A stretch of 64,000 nt of DNA from NCED01 sp035493955 (GCA_035493955.1 DATJHI010000015.1:1-64000); one strand, 5' to 3'. Counted from the stretch's first letter, positions 36,277 through 45,050 are shown. A program made the numbers and translations. The notes: generated by a model not told the origin, from the letters alone.

Positions 36277-38364
36277 CTAGACCGACCCGACCGTCTTCAG
36301 CTTGGCGCGGGGGTGGATCTCGTTCTGGCTCATCACCACGGTCTGGCCGCGGAAACGTTCGACGATGGAGCGGACATAGGGGCGGATGCCCGGGCTGGTC
36401 AGCAGCACCCCGCTCTCGCCCGCCAGCGCCACCCGTTCGAAGGTGTCGCGCACGCTGCGGATGAACTCCTGCAGCTTGGAGGGCGCCATCGCCAGTTGCC
36501 GGTCGTCGCCCGACCCGATCAGGGAGTCGGCGAAGGCCTGCTCCCAGTCCGGCGACAGGGAGACGATGGCCAGCGCCCCGTCGTCGCTGCGGTTCTGCCA
36601 GCACAACTGTTTGGCCAGGCGGGTGCGCACCTGCTCGACCACATTGGCGACGGCCGAGGTGTGGGGCGCGGCCTCGCCGACGCCCTCCAGGATCGCCGCC
36701 AGGTCGCGGATCGACACACGCTCCTTCAGCAGCGCCTGCAGCACCCGCTGCACCGTGCCGGCCGAAACCACCGCGGGGATCAGGTCGTCGGCCAGCTTCT
36801 TCTGCTCCGGCGGCAGGTCCTTCAGCAGCTTCTGCACCTCGGCGTAGGACAACAGGTCGGCCATGTTGTCCTTGAGGATCTCGGTCAGATGGGTGGTCAG
36901 CACCGTGGCCGGGTCGACGATGGTGTAGCCGCGGAAGGTGGCCTCTTCGCGTAAGGACTCGTCGATCCAGGTGGCCGGCAAGCCGAAGGCCGGTTCGCGC
37001 ATGTGCTCGCCGGGGAGGTCCACCTGGCCGCCGCGGGGGTCCATAGCCATCAGCGATCCGATCCGAACTTCGCCAGTCCCGGCCTCCATCTCCTTGATCA
37101 CCAGCCGGTAGCCCTGGGTAGGCAGGCGCATGTTGTCGAGGATGCGGACGCTGGGCATGACGAAGCCGAAATCGGCCGCCAGGGTGCGCCGCAGCGCCCG
37201 GATCTGGTCGGTGAGCCGGCGGCCCTCCAGGTCGTTGATCAGGCCGAGCAGGCCGTAGCCCAGCTCGATCTTGACGTCGTCGATGGCCAGGGCCGAGGCG
37301 ATGGGCTCCTCCGCCTGTTCGACCGGGCCGGCCTCGGTCGCCGCGGGCGGCGGCGGCGGCTTGCGCGCGGTGCGCCAGGCCAGGGCCCCGGCGCCCAGGG
37401 CGATGGCGGCGAAGGGCGCCAGCGGCATGCCCGGGACGATGCCGATCACCCCGGCGGCGGCCGAAACCATGCCCAGGCTGATCGGATTGGTGGCCAGTTG
37501 CAGCACGATGGCCTTGTCAGCGGAGCCCTCGACCCCGGATTTGGAGACCAGGAAGCCGGCGGCGATGGAGATGACCAGAGCCGGGACCTGGCTGACCAGG
37601 CCTTCGCCGATGGTCAGGACGGTATAGGACGAAGCCGCCTGCTGCAGGCTGACCCCGTGCTGCAGCACCCCGATCAATATGCCGCCGATGATGTTGATGG
37701 CGGTGATGATCAGGCCGGCGACCGCGTCGCCGCGGACGAATTTCGAGGCGCCGTCCATGGCCCCGAAGAAATTGCTTTCCTGTTCGACCTCCTTGCGCCT
37801 CTGGCGCGCCTGGTCCTCGTTGATCAGGCCCGAGGACAGGTCGGCGTCGATGGCCATCTGTTTGCCCGGCATGGAATCGAGGGCGAAACGGGCGGCGACC
37901 TCGGCGATGCGGGTCGAACCCTTGGTGATGACCACGAAGTTCACGATCACCAGGATGGCGAAGACGATCACCCCGATGACGAAATTGCCCCCCATCATCA
38001 ACGCCCCGAAGGCCTGGATGATCATGCCGGCCGGTTCGCCGCCCTCGTGCCCGTGACCCAGGATCAGCCGGGTCGAGGCGAGGTTCAGTCCCAGCCGGAA
38101 CAGGGTGGCGACCAGAAGCACGGTCGGAAAGGCGGTGAATTCGAGCGGCTTCTTGATCAGCAGCGCCGTCATCAGGATCAGCACGGCCAGGGTCAGGGAG
38201 ATGGCCAGCAACAGGTCGATCAGCGCCGCCGGAATCGGCAGGATCAACAGGGCGATGACCAGCACCACCCCGAACGCCAGCGCGACTTCGCCCCGCGCCA
38301 CCCAGCCCAATACCTCTTTAGGCGTGATGCGCGCAGGAATCCCGGGGAGGGCGAGATCAACCAT
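36277..38364 (-). CDS. flhA: Flagellar export apparatus protein FlhA
   Basis: FlhA is the large membrane and export-gate component of the flagellar type III secretion system. The 695-residue protein has about eight N-terminal helices and the FHIPEP signature region (ARFALDSMPGKQMAIDADLSSGLI, with the EDQARQRRKEVEQESNFFGAMDGASKFV continuation). The cytoplasmic substrate-docking domain begins near residue 355. The ATG at 38364 gives the usual N-terminus; an ATG at 38388 adds eight residues. It lies 87 bases downstream of the beta-lactamase gene on the same strand. I found no sigma-54 or CtrA site in that gap. Confidence 0.95.
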   Translation of the reverse strand: MVDLALPGIPARITPKEVLGWVARGEVALAFGVVLVIALLILPIPAALIDLLLAISLTLAVLILMTALLIKKPLEFTAFPTVLLVATLFRLGLNLASTRLILGHGHEGGEPAGMIIQAFGALMMGGNFVIGVIVFAILVIVNFVVITKGSTRIAEVAARFALDSMPGKQMAIDADLSSGLINEDQARQRRKEVEQESNFFGAMDGASKFVRGDAVAGLIITAINIIGGILIGVLQHGVSLQQAASSYTVLTIGEGLVSQVPALVISIAAGFLVSKSGVEGSADKAIVLQLATNPISLGMVSAAAGVIGIVPGMPLAPFAAIALGAGALAWRTARKPPPPPAATEAGPVEQAEEPIASALAIDDVKIELGYGLLGLINDLEGRRLTDQIRALRRTLAADFGFVMPSVRILDNMRLPTQGYRLVIKEMEAGTGEVRIGSLMAMDPRGGQVDLPGEHMREPAFGLPATWIDESLREEATFRGYTIVDPATVLTTHLTEILKDNMADLLSYAEVQKLLKDLPPEQKKLADDLIPAVVSAGTVQRVLQALLKERVSIRDLAAILEGVGEAAPHTSAVANVVEQVRTRLAKQLCWQNRSDDGALAIVSLSPDWEQAFADSLIGSGDDRQLAMAPSKLQEFIRSVRDTFERVALAGESGVLLTSPGIRPYVRSIVERFRGQTVVMSQNEIHPRAKLKTVGSV

Positions 38365-38451
38365 GGATCGAACCGCCAAGCTCGACATTCATTGGGCCGC
38401 CATCCGCCATCAGATCGCCAAGCACGCCACCCGCCGCAGCCGCTGACCCAG

Positions 38452-39351
38452 TCATCGGCCAGGCCCCAAAGCCGAGACCACAATCTGCGCCATCTCCGCC
38501 AGGGCCGCTTCGCGGGTGGCGTCGGGGGCCTCGCCGCCGGTGAGATACGCCGCGATCAGGATTGGTGGCCACGAGGGCGGCCAGGCGATGGCCACATCAT
38601 TGCTGGTCGCATGGACCCCGGTGCCGGTCTTGTCGCCGACGCGCCAGTCCTTGGGCAGACCGGCGCGCAGCCGCCTGTCGCCGGTCTTGTTGGCGATCAT
38701 CCAACCGGTCAATTGCAGCCGCGATGCGTCGCTCAGGGTCTTGCCGAGGAGGATTCGGCGCAGGTCCGCGATAGAGGCTTCCGGTTTGGTTGTATCGCGT
38801 GGATCACCAGGTATGGCCGTGTTGAGGGTCGGTTCGTTGCGGTCCAGTCGGGTGCCGGCGTCTCCGATCGAACGCAACCAGCGGGTGAGGCCGGCCGGCC
38901 CGCCCAAGCTGGTCAGGAGCAGGTTGGCGGCGCCGTTGTCGCTGAGGGTGATGGCGGCGGCGCACAGGTCGCCCAAGGGCATGGCCCCCTCGCCGACGCG
39001 CGCCTGGGTCGTCGGCGAATTGAAGAGCAGGTCGGCCTTGCTGTAGGCGATGCGCCGGTCGAGACGCTCGACCCCGCGGTCGACGCGCGCCAGGACCGCC
39101 GCGGCGGCCAACCATTTGAAAGTGCTGCACATCGGAAACCGCTCGTCGGCCCGGTAGGCCAGCCATCGGTTCGAGCCAGTGTTCAGGGCCGCCAGGCCCA
39201 GCCGTCCGCCCACCCACCTTTCGAGGGCGCGCAGATTCTGCTGGGCACCTTGACTGCGCGTAGCCGCCAGGGCCTGCGGACCTGCGAAAGCCGCCGCCGC
39301 GCCCGCGCCGATCAGGGCGCGCCGGTCGAAGCAGGTCCGGTCAGGCCGCAT
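38452..39351 (-). CDS. bla: Class A beta-lactamase
   Basis: This serine hydrolase opens the beta-lactam ring. All class A motifs are intact in the 299-residue protein: CSTFK with nucleophile Ser76 and Lys79, SDN (137-139), EPTLN with the general-base Glu173, and KTGTG (241-245). The N-terminus (FDRRALIGAGAAAAFAG) looks like a Tat export signal. A Cys precedes the nucleophile, as in KPC-type enzymes, but no partner Cys follows the KTG motif. The gene starts inside the last 11 bases of flbD, so it appears to be the terminal gene of the flagellar fliF operon. Confidence 0.93.
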   Translation of the reverse strand: MRPDRTCFDRRALIGAGAAAAFAGPQALAATRSQGAQQNLRALERWVGGRLGLAALNTGSNRWLAYRADERFPMCSTFKWLAAAAVLARVDRGVERLDRRIAYSKADLLFNSPTTQARVGEGAMPLGDLCAAAITLSDNGAANLLLTSLGGPAGLTRWLRSIGDAGTRLDRNEPTLNTAIPGDPRDTTKPEASIADLRRILLGKTLSDASRLQLTGWMIANKTGDRRLRAGLPKDWRVGDKTGTGVHATSNDVAIAWPPSWPPILIAAYLTGGEAPDATREAALAEMAQIVVSALGPGR

Positions 39352-40729
39352 AGGCCCCCGCGATCACGCCGCCCTGTGGAGCGGGGACGGCGACGCCGGC
39401 CTCGGAATATTCCTTCAGCTTGTTGCGCAGGGTGCGGATCGAAATGCCCAGGATATTGGCCGCATGGGTGCGGTTGCCGAGGCAGTGGCTCAGGGTCTCG
39501 ATGATCAGCTGCTGCTCCACCTGAGCCACGGTCTGGCCGACGAAATCGCGGGCCGCCATGTCGGTCGCCATGGAGGCGGCCTGCACGGCGCGGCTGGCCG
39601 CCACCGAACCGGCGTCGCCGGACAGGGGCTGCCCGTCGGGCAGGCGGATGGCGCCCTCCTCGATCTCCGGCCCCACCGACAGCAGCACCGCCCGGTGCAT
39701 GGCGTTCTCGAGTTCGCGCACATTGCCGGGCCAACGGTGCAGGGTCACCCGGTGGCGCGCGGCAGCCGACAGCGGCCGGTCGGGCAGGCCGTTGGCGGCG
39801 GCATATTTGCGGGCGAAATGCTCGGCCAGGGCGGTCACGTCGCCGGGACGCTCACGCAGGGGCGGCAGACGCAGGTTCACCACATTGAGCCGATACAGCA
39901 GATCCTCGCGGAAGGTCCCCTCGCGCACGGCCACGCCCAAGTCTCGGTTGGACGTGGCCAGGATGCGGATGTCCACCTTCACCGGTTTGGAGCCGCCGAC
40001 CCGGTCGATCTCGCGTTCCTGCAGCGCCCGCAGCAGCTTGGCCTGCAGCCGGTGGTCCATCTCGGAGATTTCGTCCAGCAGCAGGGTGCCCCCGTCGGCC
40101 TCCTCGAACTTGCCGACGCGGCGGGCCAGGGCGCCGGTGAAGGCGCCCTTCTCATGGCCGAACAGCTCCGATTCCAGCAGGTTTTCGGGGATCGCGGCGC
40201 AGTTGACCGAGATGAACGGCCGCTCGGACCGGCGCGAGGCCTTGTGCAGATAGCGGGCCATCACCTCCTTGCCGACGCCGCTTTCGCCGGTGATCAGGAT
40301 CGAGGCGTCCGAACCCGCCACCTGGTCGGCCAGCCTCAGCACCGCCTGCATGGCCGGGTCCCGGGCCACCAGCGGGCGGTCGTCGTCCGAGACGGCGGCC
40401 AGCACCGCGGCGATCAGAGCGGCGTCGGGCGGCAACGGGATGAATTCCTTGGCGCCGGCGCGGATGGCGTCGGCCGCCTTCTTCGGGTCGGGCCCGATCC
40501 CGCAGGCGACCACCGGCACCCGGATCCGCTCCGCCTCGTTGGCGGCGATCAGGCCGGCGATGTCGAGGTCGTAGTCGACCATCAAGAGGTCCGCCCCCTG
40601 CCCCGATCTCAGGGCCTGGGTGGCGGCCTGGACCGTCTCCGTGTGCGCGACCTTGGCGCCGGCCTGCATGGCCATCTTCACCGCCGCCGCTATCTGGCCG
40701 TTCAACCGGCCGACCACCAGAAGCCTCAT
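39341..40729 (-). CDS. flbD: Flagellar sigma-54 activator FlbD
   Basis: FlbD is an NtrC-type enhancer-binding protein that activates late flagellar promoters with sigma-54. In Caulobacter it also represses fliF. The 462-residue protein has an atypical receiver (residues 1-115) that keeps Asp52 but lacks the N-terminal acidic pair. The AAA+ domain follows (Walker A GESGVGKE 148-155; sigma-54 contact loop GAFTGA 195-200; Walker B GTLLLDE 214-220), then a Fis-type helix-turn-helix (HAANILGISIRTLRNKLKEY). It is the fifth gene of the fliF-fliG-flbE-fliN-flbD operon. Likely targets are the sites between fliK and flgK. Confidence 0.95.
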   Translation of the reverse strand: MRLLVVGRLNGQIAAAVKMAMQAGAKVAHTETVQAATQALRSGQGADLLMVDYDLDIAGLIAANEAERIRVPVVACGIGPDPKKAADAIRAGAKEFIPLPPDAALIAAVLAAVSDDDRPLVARDPAMQAVLRLADQVAGSDASILITGESGVGKEVMARYLHKASRRSERPFISVNCAAIPENLLESELFGHEKGAFTGALARRVGKFEEADGGTLLLDEISEMDHRLQAKLLRALQEREIDRVGGSKPVKVDIRILATSNRDLGVAVREGTFREDLLYRLNVVNLRLPPLRERPGDVTALAEHFARKYAAANGLPDRPLSAAARHRVTLHRWPGNVRELENAMHRAVLLSVGPEIEEGAIRLPDGQPLSGDAGSVAASRAVQAASMATDMAARDFVGQTVAQVEQQLIIETLSHCLGNRTHAANILGISIRTLRNKLKEYSEAGVAVPAPQGGVIAGAYAA

Positions 40730-40760
40730 GGGTCTTCTCCTCGTTGCTCGCCCAGCGCCG

Positions 40761-41099
40761 TCAGGCGCTCGCGTCGCCGTCCTTGATGATTTCGGTCATG
40801 GTCACGCCCAGCCGCTCGTCCACGACCACGACCTCGCCGCGGGCGACCAGACGGTTGTTGACGTAGATGTCGATCGCCTCGCCGACCCGGCGGTCCAGTT
40901 CGAGCACGCTGCCGGCCCCGAGCTTCAGCAGCTGGGCCACCGACATCGACGCCTTGCCCAGCACGGCCGAGATGTGGACCGGCACGTCGAACACCGGCGC
41001 CAGGTCGGAGGCGGTCTTGTCTTCCTCGTCGGGGGAGCCGGCCGAAACCATGGCCGTCCCGGGACCGAAGTCCTCTAGGGGGGGAGGGTTTTCGCTCAT
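40761..41099 (-). CDS. fliN: Flagellar motor switch protein FliN
   Basis: FliN builds the C-ring and takes part in switching and export. The 112-residue protein ends in a SpoA domain (VFDVPVHISAVLGKASMSVAQLLKLGAGSVLELDR, then EAIDIYVNNRLVARGEVVVVDERLGVTMTEII), with a short acidic N-terminus. Six bases separate it from flbE upstream and 31 from flbD downstream. Confidence 0.95.
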   Translation of the reverse strand: MSENPPPLEDFGPGTAMVSAGSPDEEDKTASDLAPVFDVPVHISAVLGKASMSVAQLLKLGAGSVLELDRRVGEAIDIYVNNRLVARGEVVVVDERLGVTMTEIIKDGDASA

Positions 41100-41105
41100 G
41101 GCGGA

Positions 41106-41759
41106 TCAGGCCTCGGTTGGGGGGGGCGGTAGGTGGACTTCGGCGTGCAGGCCTTCGGCAGCCAGCGCCGCTTCGAGGGCGGCCGACACCCGGTCGGCCG
41201 CAGCTTCCGGGTCGAAGGCCGCGCGGCCCTCGCCCCAGTCGAACATGAAGGCGGCGCGGGCCCGTCCGGGCTCAGGCTTCATCACGACCTGGCCGGGGAA
41301 GCCGGCGCGGGCCGCCGCCTCGTCCAAGGCCTTCTCCAGGCGGGGGGCGTCGGCGGGGGCGGCCAATACCAGCAGCCGGGGCGCAGCCTCGACCTCCCGC
41401 GACAGGGCGTCCAGGGCCGCCGCCGCCGGGGCCTCGGGGAACTGGTCCAAGGCCGCATCGGCGATCTTGCGGGCGGCGGCCATGGCGAGCCGCGCGGAGC
41501 CGCTGCGGTGCTCGTGGGCCACCTCGGCCAAGGCGCCCAGGGCGGCCTGGACCGCCTGGGCGATCTCGCCCAACGCCTGGGCGGCCTCGGCTTCGGCTCG
41601 GGCCACCGCCGAGCCCTGGCCTTCCGCATAGGCCTCGGTCCGCATCGCCTCGACCTCTTCGGGCGTATAGGCGCGCTTCGGGCGGACCGGTTCGATCACC
41701 CGGTCGCCGTCGAAGACGGTATCGAAGCCGAACAGACGGTGGGCGGCGGGCTGGGCCAT
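41106..41759 (-). CDS. flbE: Flagellar assembly protein FlbE (FliH-like)
   Basis: The 217-residue protein occupies the FliH position and has its general make-up. A short N-terminus (RLFGFDTVFD) leads into a long Ala/Glu-rich coiled coil (about 30-100) and a compact C-terminal domain. FliH regulates the export ATPase FliI; the Caulobacter homologue is called FlbE. Sequence conservation is low, so the call rests largely on position between fliG and fliN. It overlaps the fliG stop by one base (TGATG). Confidence 0.82.
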   Translation of the reverse strand: MAQPAAHRLFGFDTVFDGDRVIEPVRPKRAYTPEEVEAMRTEAYAEGQGSAVARAEAEAAQALGEIAQAVQAALGALAEVAHEHRSGSARLAMAAARKIADAALDQFPEAPAAAALDALSREVEAAPRLLVLAAPADAPRLEKALDEAAARAGFPGQVVMKPEPGRARAAFMFDWGEGRAAFDPEAAADRVSAALEAALAAEGLHAEVHLPPPPTEA

Positions 41760-42793
41760 CAGTAGATCAACTCATCGTCGCCGCCGGCCCCGGCCAGCAT
41801 GATCTCGCCCTTGGCGGCCAGGTCTTTGGCCACCTGGACCATGGCCATCTGGGCCTGGTCCACGTCCTTCAGCCGCACCGGCCCCATGCTTTCCATGTCT
41901 TCGCGCATGATCTTGGCGGCGCGCTCGCTCATGTTGGAGAAGAACATCTCGCGCAGCCCGTCCGAGGCGCCCTTCAGCGCCAGGCCGAGCTTGTCCTTCT
42001 CGACCCCGCGCAACAGGGTCTGGACCCCGCCGGGATCGAGCTTGGCCAGGTCCTCGAACACGAACATCAGGGCCCGGATGCGTTCGGCCGACTCGCGGTT
42101 GCGCTCCTCCAGGGCGGCGATGAAGCGCGCCTCGGTCTGACGATCGAAGTTGTTGAAGATGTCGGCCATCATCTCGTGGCTGTCGCGCTTGGAGGTGCGC
42201 GCCAGGTTGGACATGAACTCGGTCCTGAGGGTCTGCTCGATCTTGTCGAGGATTTCGCGCTGCACCGGCTCCATGCGCAGCATCCGCTGCACGCACTCCA
42301 GGGCGAAGTCCTCGGGCAGGGCCGACAGCACCCGGGAGGCGTGCTCGCCCTTGATCTTGGACAGGACCACGGCGACGGTCTGGGGGTATTCGTTCTTCAG
42401 GTAGTTGGCGAGCACGGCCTCGTTCACGTTGCCGAGCTTGTCCCACATGGTCCGGCCGGCGGGACCGCGGATCTCCTCCATCATCGCGTCGACGCGATCG
42501 CTCGGCATGAAGGCGTTCAGCAATCTCTGGGTCTGCTCGAAGGAGCCCATGACCGAACCGCTTCCGGCCAGCCCCGAGACGAATTCCACCAGCAGGGCCT
42601 CGACCACGTTGGCCGACACGGTCCCCAGCGACGACATGGCCTGGGAGATCTCCTTGATCTCCTCCTCGTCCAGCTGTTGCCACAGGTGCTTGTGCTCTTC
42701 GCCCAGGGCGAGCAGGACGACAGCCGCCTTCTCCGGCCCGGCAAGCCGCTTGGGGTCGTCGATCGCCTGCTTTTTGCGAGGGGGGACGGCCAT
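41759..42793 (-). CDS. fliG: Flagellar motor switch protein FliG
   Basis: FliG couples the MS ring to the C-ring and interacts with the stator to produce torque. The 344-residue protein has the N-terminal FliF-binding domain (GPEKAAVVLLALGEEHKHLWQQLDEEEIKEIS), the middle domain with the EHPQ-like NEYPQTVAVVLSKIKGEHAS, and the C-terminal torque helix region (RIRALMFVFEDLAKLDPGGVQTLLRGVEKDKLGLALKGA). It shares one base with fliF upstream and one with flbE downstream. Confidence 0.96.
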   Translation of the reverse strand: MAVPPRKKQAIDDPKRLAGPEKAAVVLLALGEEHKHLWQQLDEEEIKEISQAMSSLGTVSANVVEALLVEFVSGLAGSGSVMGSFEQTQRLLNAFMPSDRVDAMMEEIRGPAGRTMWDKLGNVNEAVLANYLKNEYPQTVAVVLSKIKGEHASRVLSALPEDFALECVQRMLRMEPVQREILDKIEQTLRTEFMSNLARTSKRDSHEMMADIFNNFDRQTEARFIAALEERNRESAERIRALMFVFEDLAKLDPGGVQTLLRGVEKDKLGLALKGASDGLREMFFSNMSERAAKIMREDMESMGPVRLKDVDQAQMAMVQVAKDLAAKGEIMLAGAGGDDELIY

Positions 42794-44424
42794 CAGCTCT
42801 CGTGCAGCCAGCTACGGAGGATCGAAACCGATTCCTCCGGGTGCTTGTCCACGAACTCGGCGACCTTCTTGACCGACGACGCCTTCACCTGGCCTTCGAT
42901 GCGGGCGATATCGATGCGCTGGTCCAACTCGACGGGAGCGGCCAGCGCCAGGGGCTGGCCGGTGGCCGGATCGGCCGAAATCATCTGCGCCGTGGCGACG
43001 CCGCCGGCGGACGCGCCGGGCCCGGCCAGGGCCAAGGCGTCGCTGAAGCCGGCCGCGGCCGGCTTCAGCAGCGGCCGGACCACGAACAGCACCAGCATGA
43101 TGGCGACCACCAGCATCACGCCCAGCTCGATCGCCCGCATCAGGTCGTTCTTGTCGAAGCTGAAGGGCGAGGCGGCGGAAACGCCCTCGGCGCTCTCGGC
43201 AGGCCGGTCGAAGCGCACATTGACCACGCTGATCTGGTCGCCCCGGGCTTGGTCGTAGCCCACCGCCGAGCGGACCAGCTGTTCGATCCGCTTCATCTCG
43301 TCGGCGGTGCGCGGCGAATAGGGGCCCGGCTTGCCGTTCTTGCCGATGGGGGTCAGGCCGTCGACCGCCACCGCCACCGACAACTTCTTGATCTTGCCCG
43401 GCTCCTGCACCTCGGTGCGGGTGGTCTTGGAGATCTCGTAGTTGGTGGTCTCGTCGTTGCGGCCCGTGGTGGAGGCCGCGGCCGCGCCGGCGGGGGGGGC
43501 CGCCGCGCCGGGGATGTTCTGCGAGGCCGACACCGCGCCGTTGGCGCCCGGCTTCGTCTCGTTGGAGTTCTCCTGGCCGGTCTGGGTGGAGCGCACCACC
43601 TGGCCGTCGGGATCGAACTTCTCTTCCTGGACGGTGACCCGGTTGAGATCGAGGTCGGCGGTGACCTGCACCCGCGCCTTGCCCGGCCCCACCACGCCTT
43701 CGACCAGGTCCTTGATGGTCTTGCGCAGGCGCTCCTCGGCTTCCGAGCGCTGGCCCGCGGCGGCCGCGCCCAACCCTCCGTCCGAGTCGTCCCCGCCGGC
43801 CAGCAGTTCGCCGGACTCGTTCACCAGCGTCACCCGGTCGGGCTTCAGCTCCGGCACCGCCCCGGCGGCCAGGTTGCGGATCGCCCGCACCTGTTCGGGC
43901 GACAGGCCTCGTCCCGTCACCGCGATCATGATCGAGGCGGAGGGGGTGGCGGTCTCCTCCTCGAACAGCTGGCGCTTGGGCAGGACCAGATGGACCCGGG
44001 CGGCGGTGACCCCGTGGATCGAGCGGATGGTGCGCGCCAGCTCGCCCTCCAGCGCCCGCTGGCGATTGAGGGTCTGGACGAAGTCGGTCTGGCCCAGCGC
44101 CGGGGCGTTGTCGAAGATCTCGTAGCCGACCGACCCCGAGGTCGGCAGGCCCTTGGCTGAAAGCATCAGCCGGGTCGCCGCCACCTGGTCGCGGGGCACC
44201 ATGATGGTCGAACCGTCGCCCTTGACCTCGTACTTCACCGCGGACTGGTCCAGGGCGGCGGTGATCTGGGAGGCTTCCTTCAGATCGAGGTTGGAATAGA
44301 GCAGGGACTGGGGCTGGGCGCCCACGCGCAGCAGCAGAGCCGCCAGCACCGCGGCGACGCCGGCCCCGACGCCGAGGAGCGCCGCCAGCCGGCCAAATCC
44401 GAATCCCTGCAATGTCTTAAGCAA
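42793..44424 (-). CDS. fliF: Flagellar MS-ring protein FliF
   Basis: FliF forms the inner-membrane MS ring on which the flagellum is built. The protein of about 543 residues has an N-terminal helix, the ring-building domains (SLLYSNLDLKEASQITAALDQ, GLPTSGSVGYEIFD, TDFVQTLNRQRALEGELARTI), a low-complexity periplasmic insert (about 300-330), a second helix (ELGVMLVVAIMLVLFVVRPLL) and the FliG-binding tail. I start at a TTG (44424) giving MLKTLQGFGFGR. The ATG at 44469 would lie upstream of the transcript start predicted from the CtrA box at 44475-44491. It heads the fliF operon. Confidence 0.93.
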   Translation of the reverse strand: MLKTLQGFGFGRLAALLGVGAGVAAVLAALLLRVGAQPQSLLYSNLDLKEASQITAALDQSAVKYEVKGDGSTIMVPRDQVAATRLMLSAKGLPTSGSVGYEIFDNAPALGQTDFVQTLNRQRALEGELARTIRSIHGVTAARVHLVLPKRQLFEEETATPSASIMIAVTGRGLSPEQVRAIRNLAAGAVPELKPDRVTLVNESGELLAGGDDSDGGLGAAAAGQRSEAEERLRKTIKDLVEGVVGPGKARVQVTADLDLNRVTVQEEKFDPDGQVVRSTQTGQENSNETKPGANGAVSASQNIPGAAAPPAGAAAASTTGRNDETTNYEISKTTRTEVQEPGKIKKLSVAVAVDGLTPIGKNGKPGPYSPRTADEMKRIEQLVRSAVGYDQARGDQISVVNVRFDRPAESAEGVSAASPFSFDKNDLMRAIELGVMLVVAIMLVLFVVRPLLKPAAAGFSDALALAGPGASAGGVATAQMISADPATGQPLALAAPVELDQRIDIARIEGQVKASSVKKVAEFVDKHPEESVSILRSWLHES

Positions 44425-44474
44425 AGGCCCTGCCCCGTCGCGCTCATGCGCTAGGCAGGAATTACCCATTACGT

Positions 44475-44491
44475 GGTAAACGGGCCTTTAA
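44475..44491 (-). promoter_or_regulatory. CtrA-binding box in the fliF promoter
   Basis: On the minus strand the sequence reads TTAAAGGCCCGTTTACC, a TTAA-N7-TTTA match (one mismatch) to the CtrA consensus TTAA-N7-TTAA. It lies about 50-65 bases upstream of the fliF start and would overlap the -35 region. CtrA control of fliF is known in Caulobacter. SciP, encoded just upstream, would be the expected antagonist here. Confidence 0.65.
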
Positions 44492-44510
44492 GGACCTGGG
44501 CCGGGCGGGG

Positions 44511-44551
44511 CCAAAAAGCAAAGACGGCCGCCCTCTTGCGAGGCGCGGCCG
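44511..44551 (-). terminator. Rho-independent terminator after sciP
   Basis: On the minus strand an 11-12 bp GC-rich stem (CGGCCGCGCCTC / GAGGGCGGCCG, one bulged G) closed by a GCAA tetraloop is followed by TCTTTGCTTTTT. It lies about 55 bases after the sciP stop and about 20 bases upstream of the fliF CtrA box, so it separates the two units. Confidence 0.75.
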
Positions 44552-44606
44552 CTTGGATTTCAAAAAGTTTTTTTTGGCGCGCCGGCCTTGTCGGGCCGGG
44601 CGGCGC

Positions 44607-44888
44607 CTAACGGTACTGTTGTATCCGGGTCGTCCGCAGCCCGGCCAGACCGTGCTGGTCAATCGCCTGCTGCCAGGTCCCGAATTCCTCGTTCGTCAAC
44701 TTGTAGCGATCGCAGGCGTCGTCGAGAGACAGCAAGCCGCCCCTCACCGCCGCCACGACCTCCGCCTTACGGCGGATCACCCAACGCTGGGTGTTCGCCG
44801 GGGGAAGATCGGACAGGGTCAAAGGCGCCCCTGTCGGACCGATCACATAGCGTTCGCCTTTGTTGTTCAGGCGTTGTTGTTGGAGCAT
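44607..44888 (-). CDS. sciP: SciP, inhibitor of CtrA-activated transcription (DUF1153)
   Basis: SciP binds CtrA at promoters and blocks activation during the swarmer phase of the Caulobacter cycle. The 93-residue helix-turn-helix protein is full length and matches the DUF1153 pattern: RYVIGPTGAPLTLSDLPPANTQRWVIRRKAEVV, then a HTH region (GGLLSLDDACDRYKLTNEEFGTWQQAID) and the C-terminal GLAGLRTTRIQQYR. The start is the ATG at 44888; the in-frame extension to 44939 lacks family similarity. It sits between flgE and the fliF operon on the same strand, with a terminator behind it and a possible CtrA box upstream. Confidence 0.94.
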   Translation of the reverse strand: MLQQQRLNNKGERYVIGPTGAPLTLSDLPPANTQRWVIRRKAEVVAAVRGGLLSLDDACDRYKLTNEEFGTWQQAIDQHGLAGLRTTRIQQYR

Positions 44889-45021
44889 GGCCTTACGCCC
44901 TTCCGTCACCATCGAGTGACATAATGGCGCCACGGGCATAACATCGGCTTAATTCTGATAGTAAAGATTGCACTAATCTCCCGTGTGCCTAAACGAGACA
45001 GCCGCACATTCTTAAGGCTCA

Positions 45022-45036
45022 TTAGCAATCGCTTAA
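45022..45036 (-). promoter_or_regulatory. Possible CtrA box upstream of sciP
   Basis: The minus strand reads TTAAGCGATTGCTAA, a TTAA-N7-CTAA match with one deviation from the CtrA consensus. It is about 134 bases before the sciP start and just past the flgE stop. sciP is CtrA-activated in Caulobacter, so a box is expected here, but further TTAA motifs nearby make the exact site uncertain. Confidence 0.4.
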
Positions 45037-45050
45037 GGTCATGCCTAAGC

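Noticed and set aside
38365..38451. Sigma-54 promoter for flhA in the gap after bla
   Set aside because: TGGCGTGCTTGGCG looks similar but lacks GC at the correct distance from GG.
44425..44469. FliF start at the ATG at 44469
   Set aside because: It lies at or upstream of the transcript start expected from the CtrA box at 44475-44491, and the 15 extra residues are unlike FliF N-termini.
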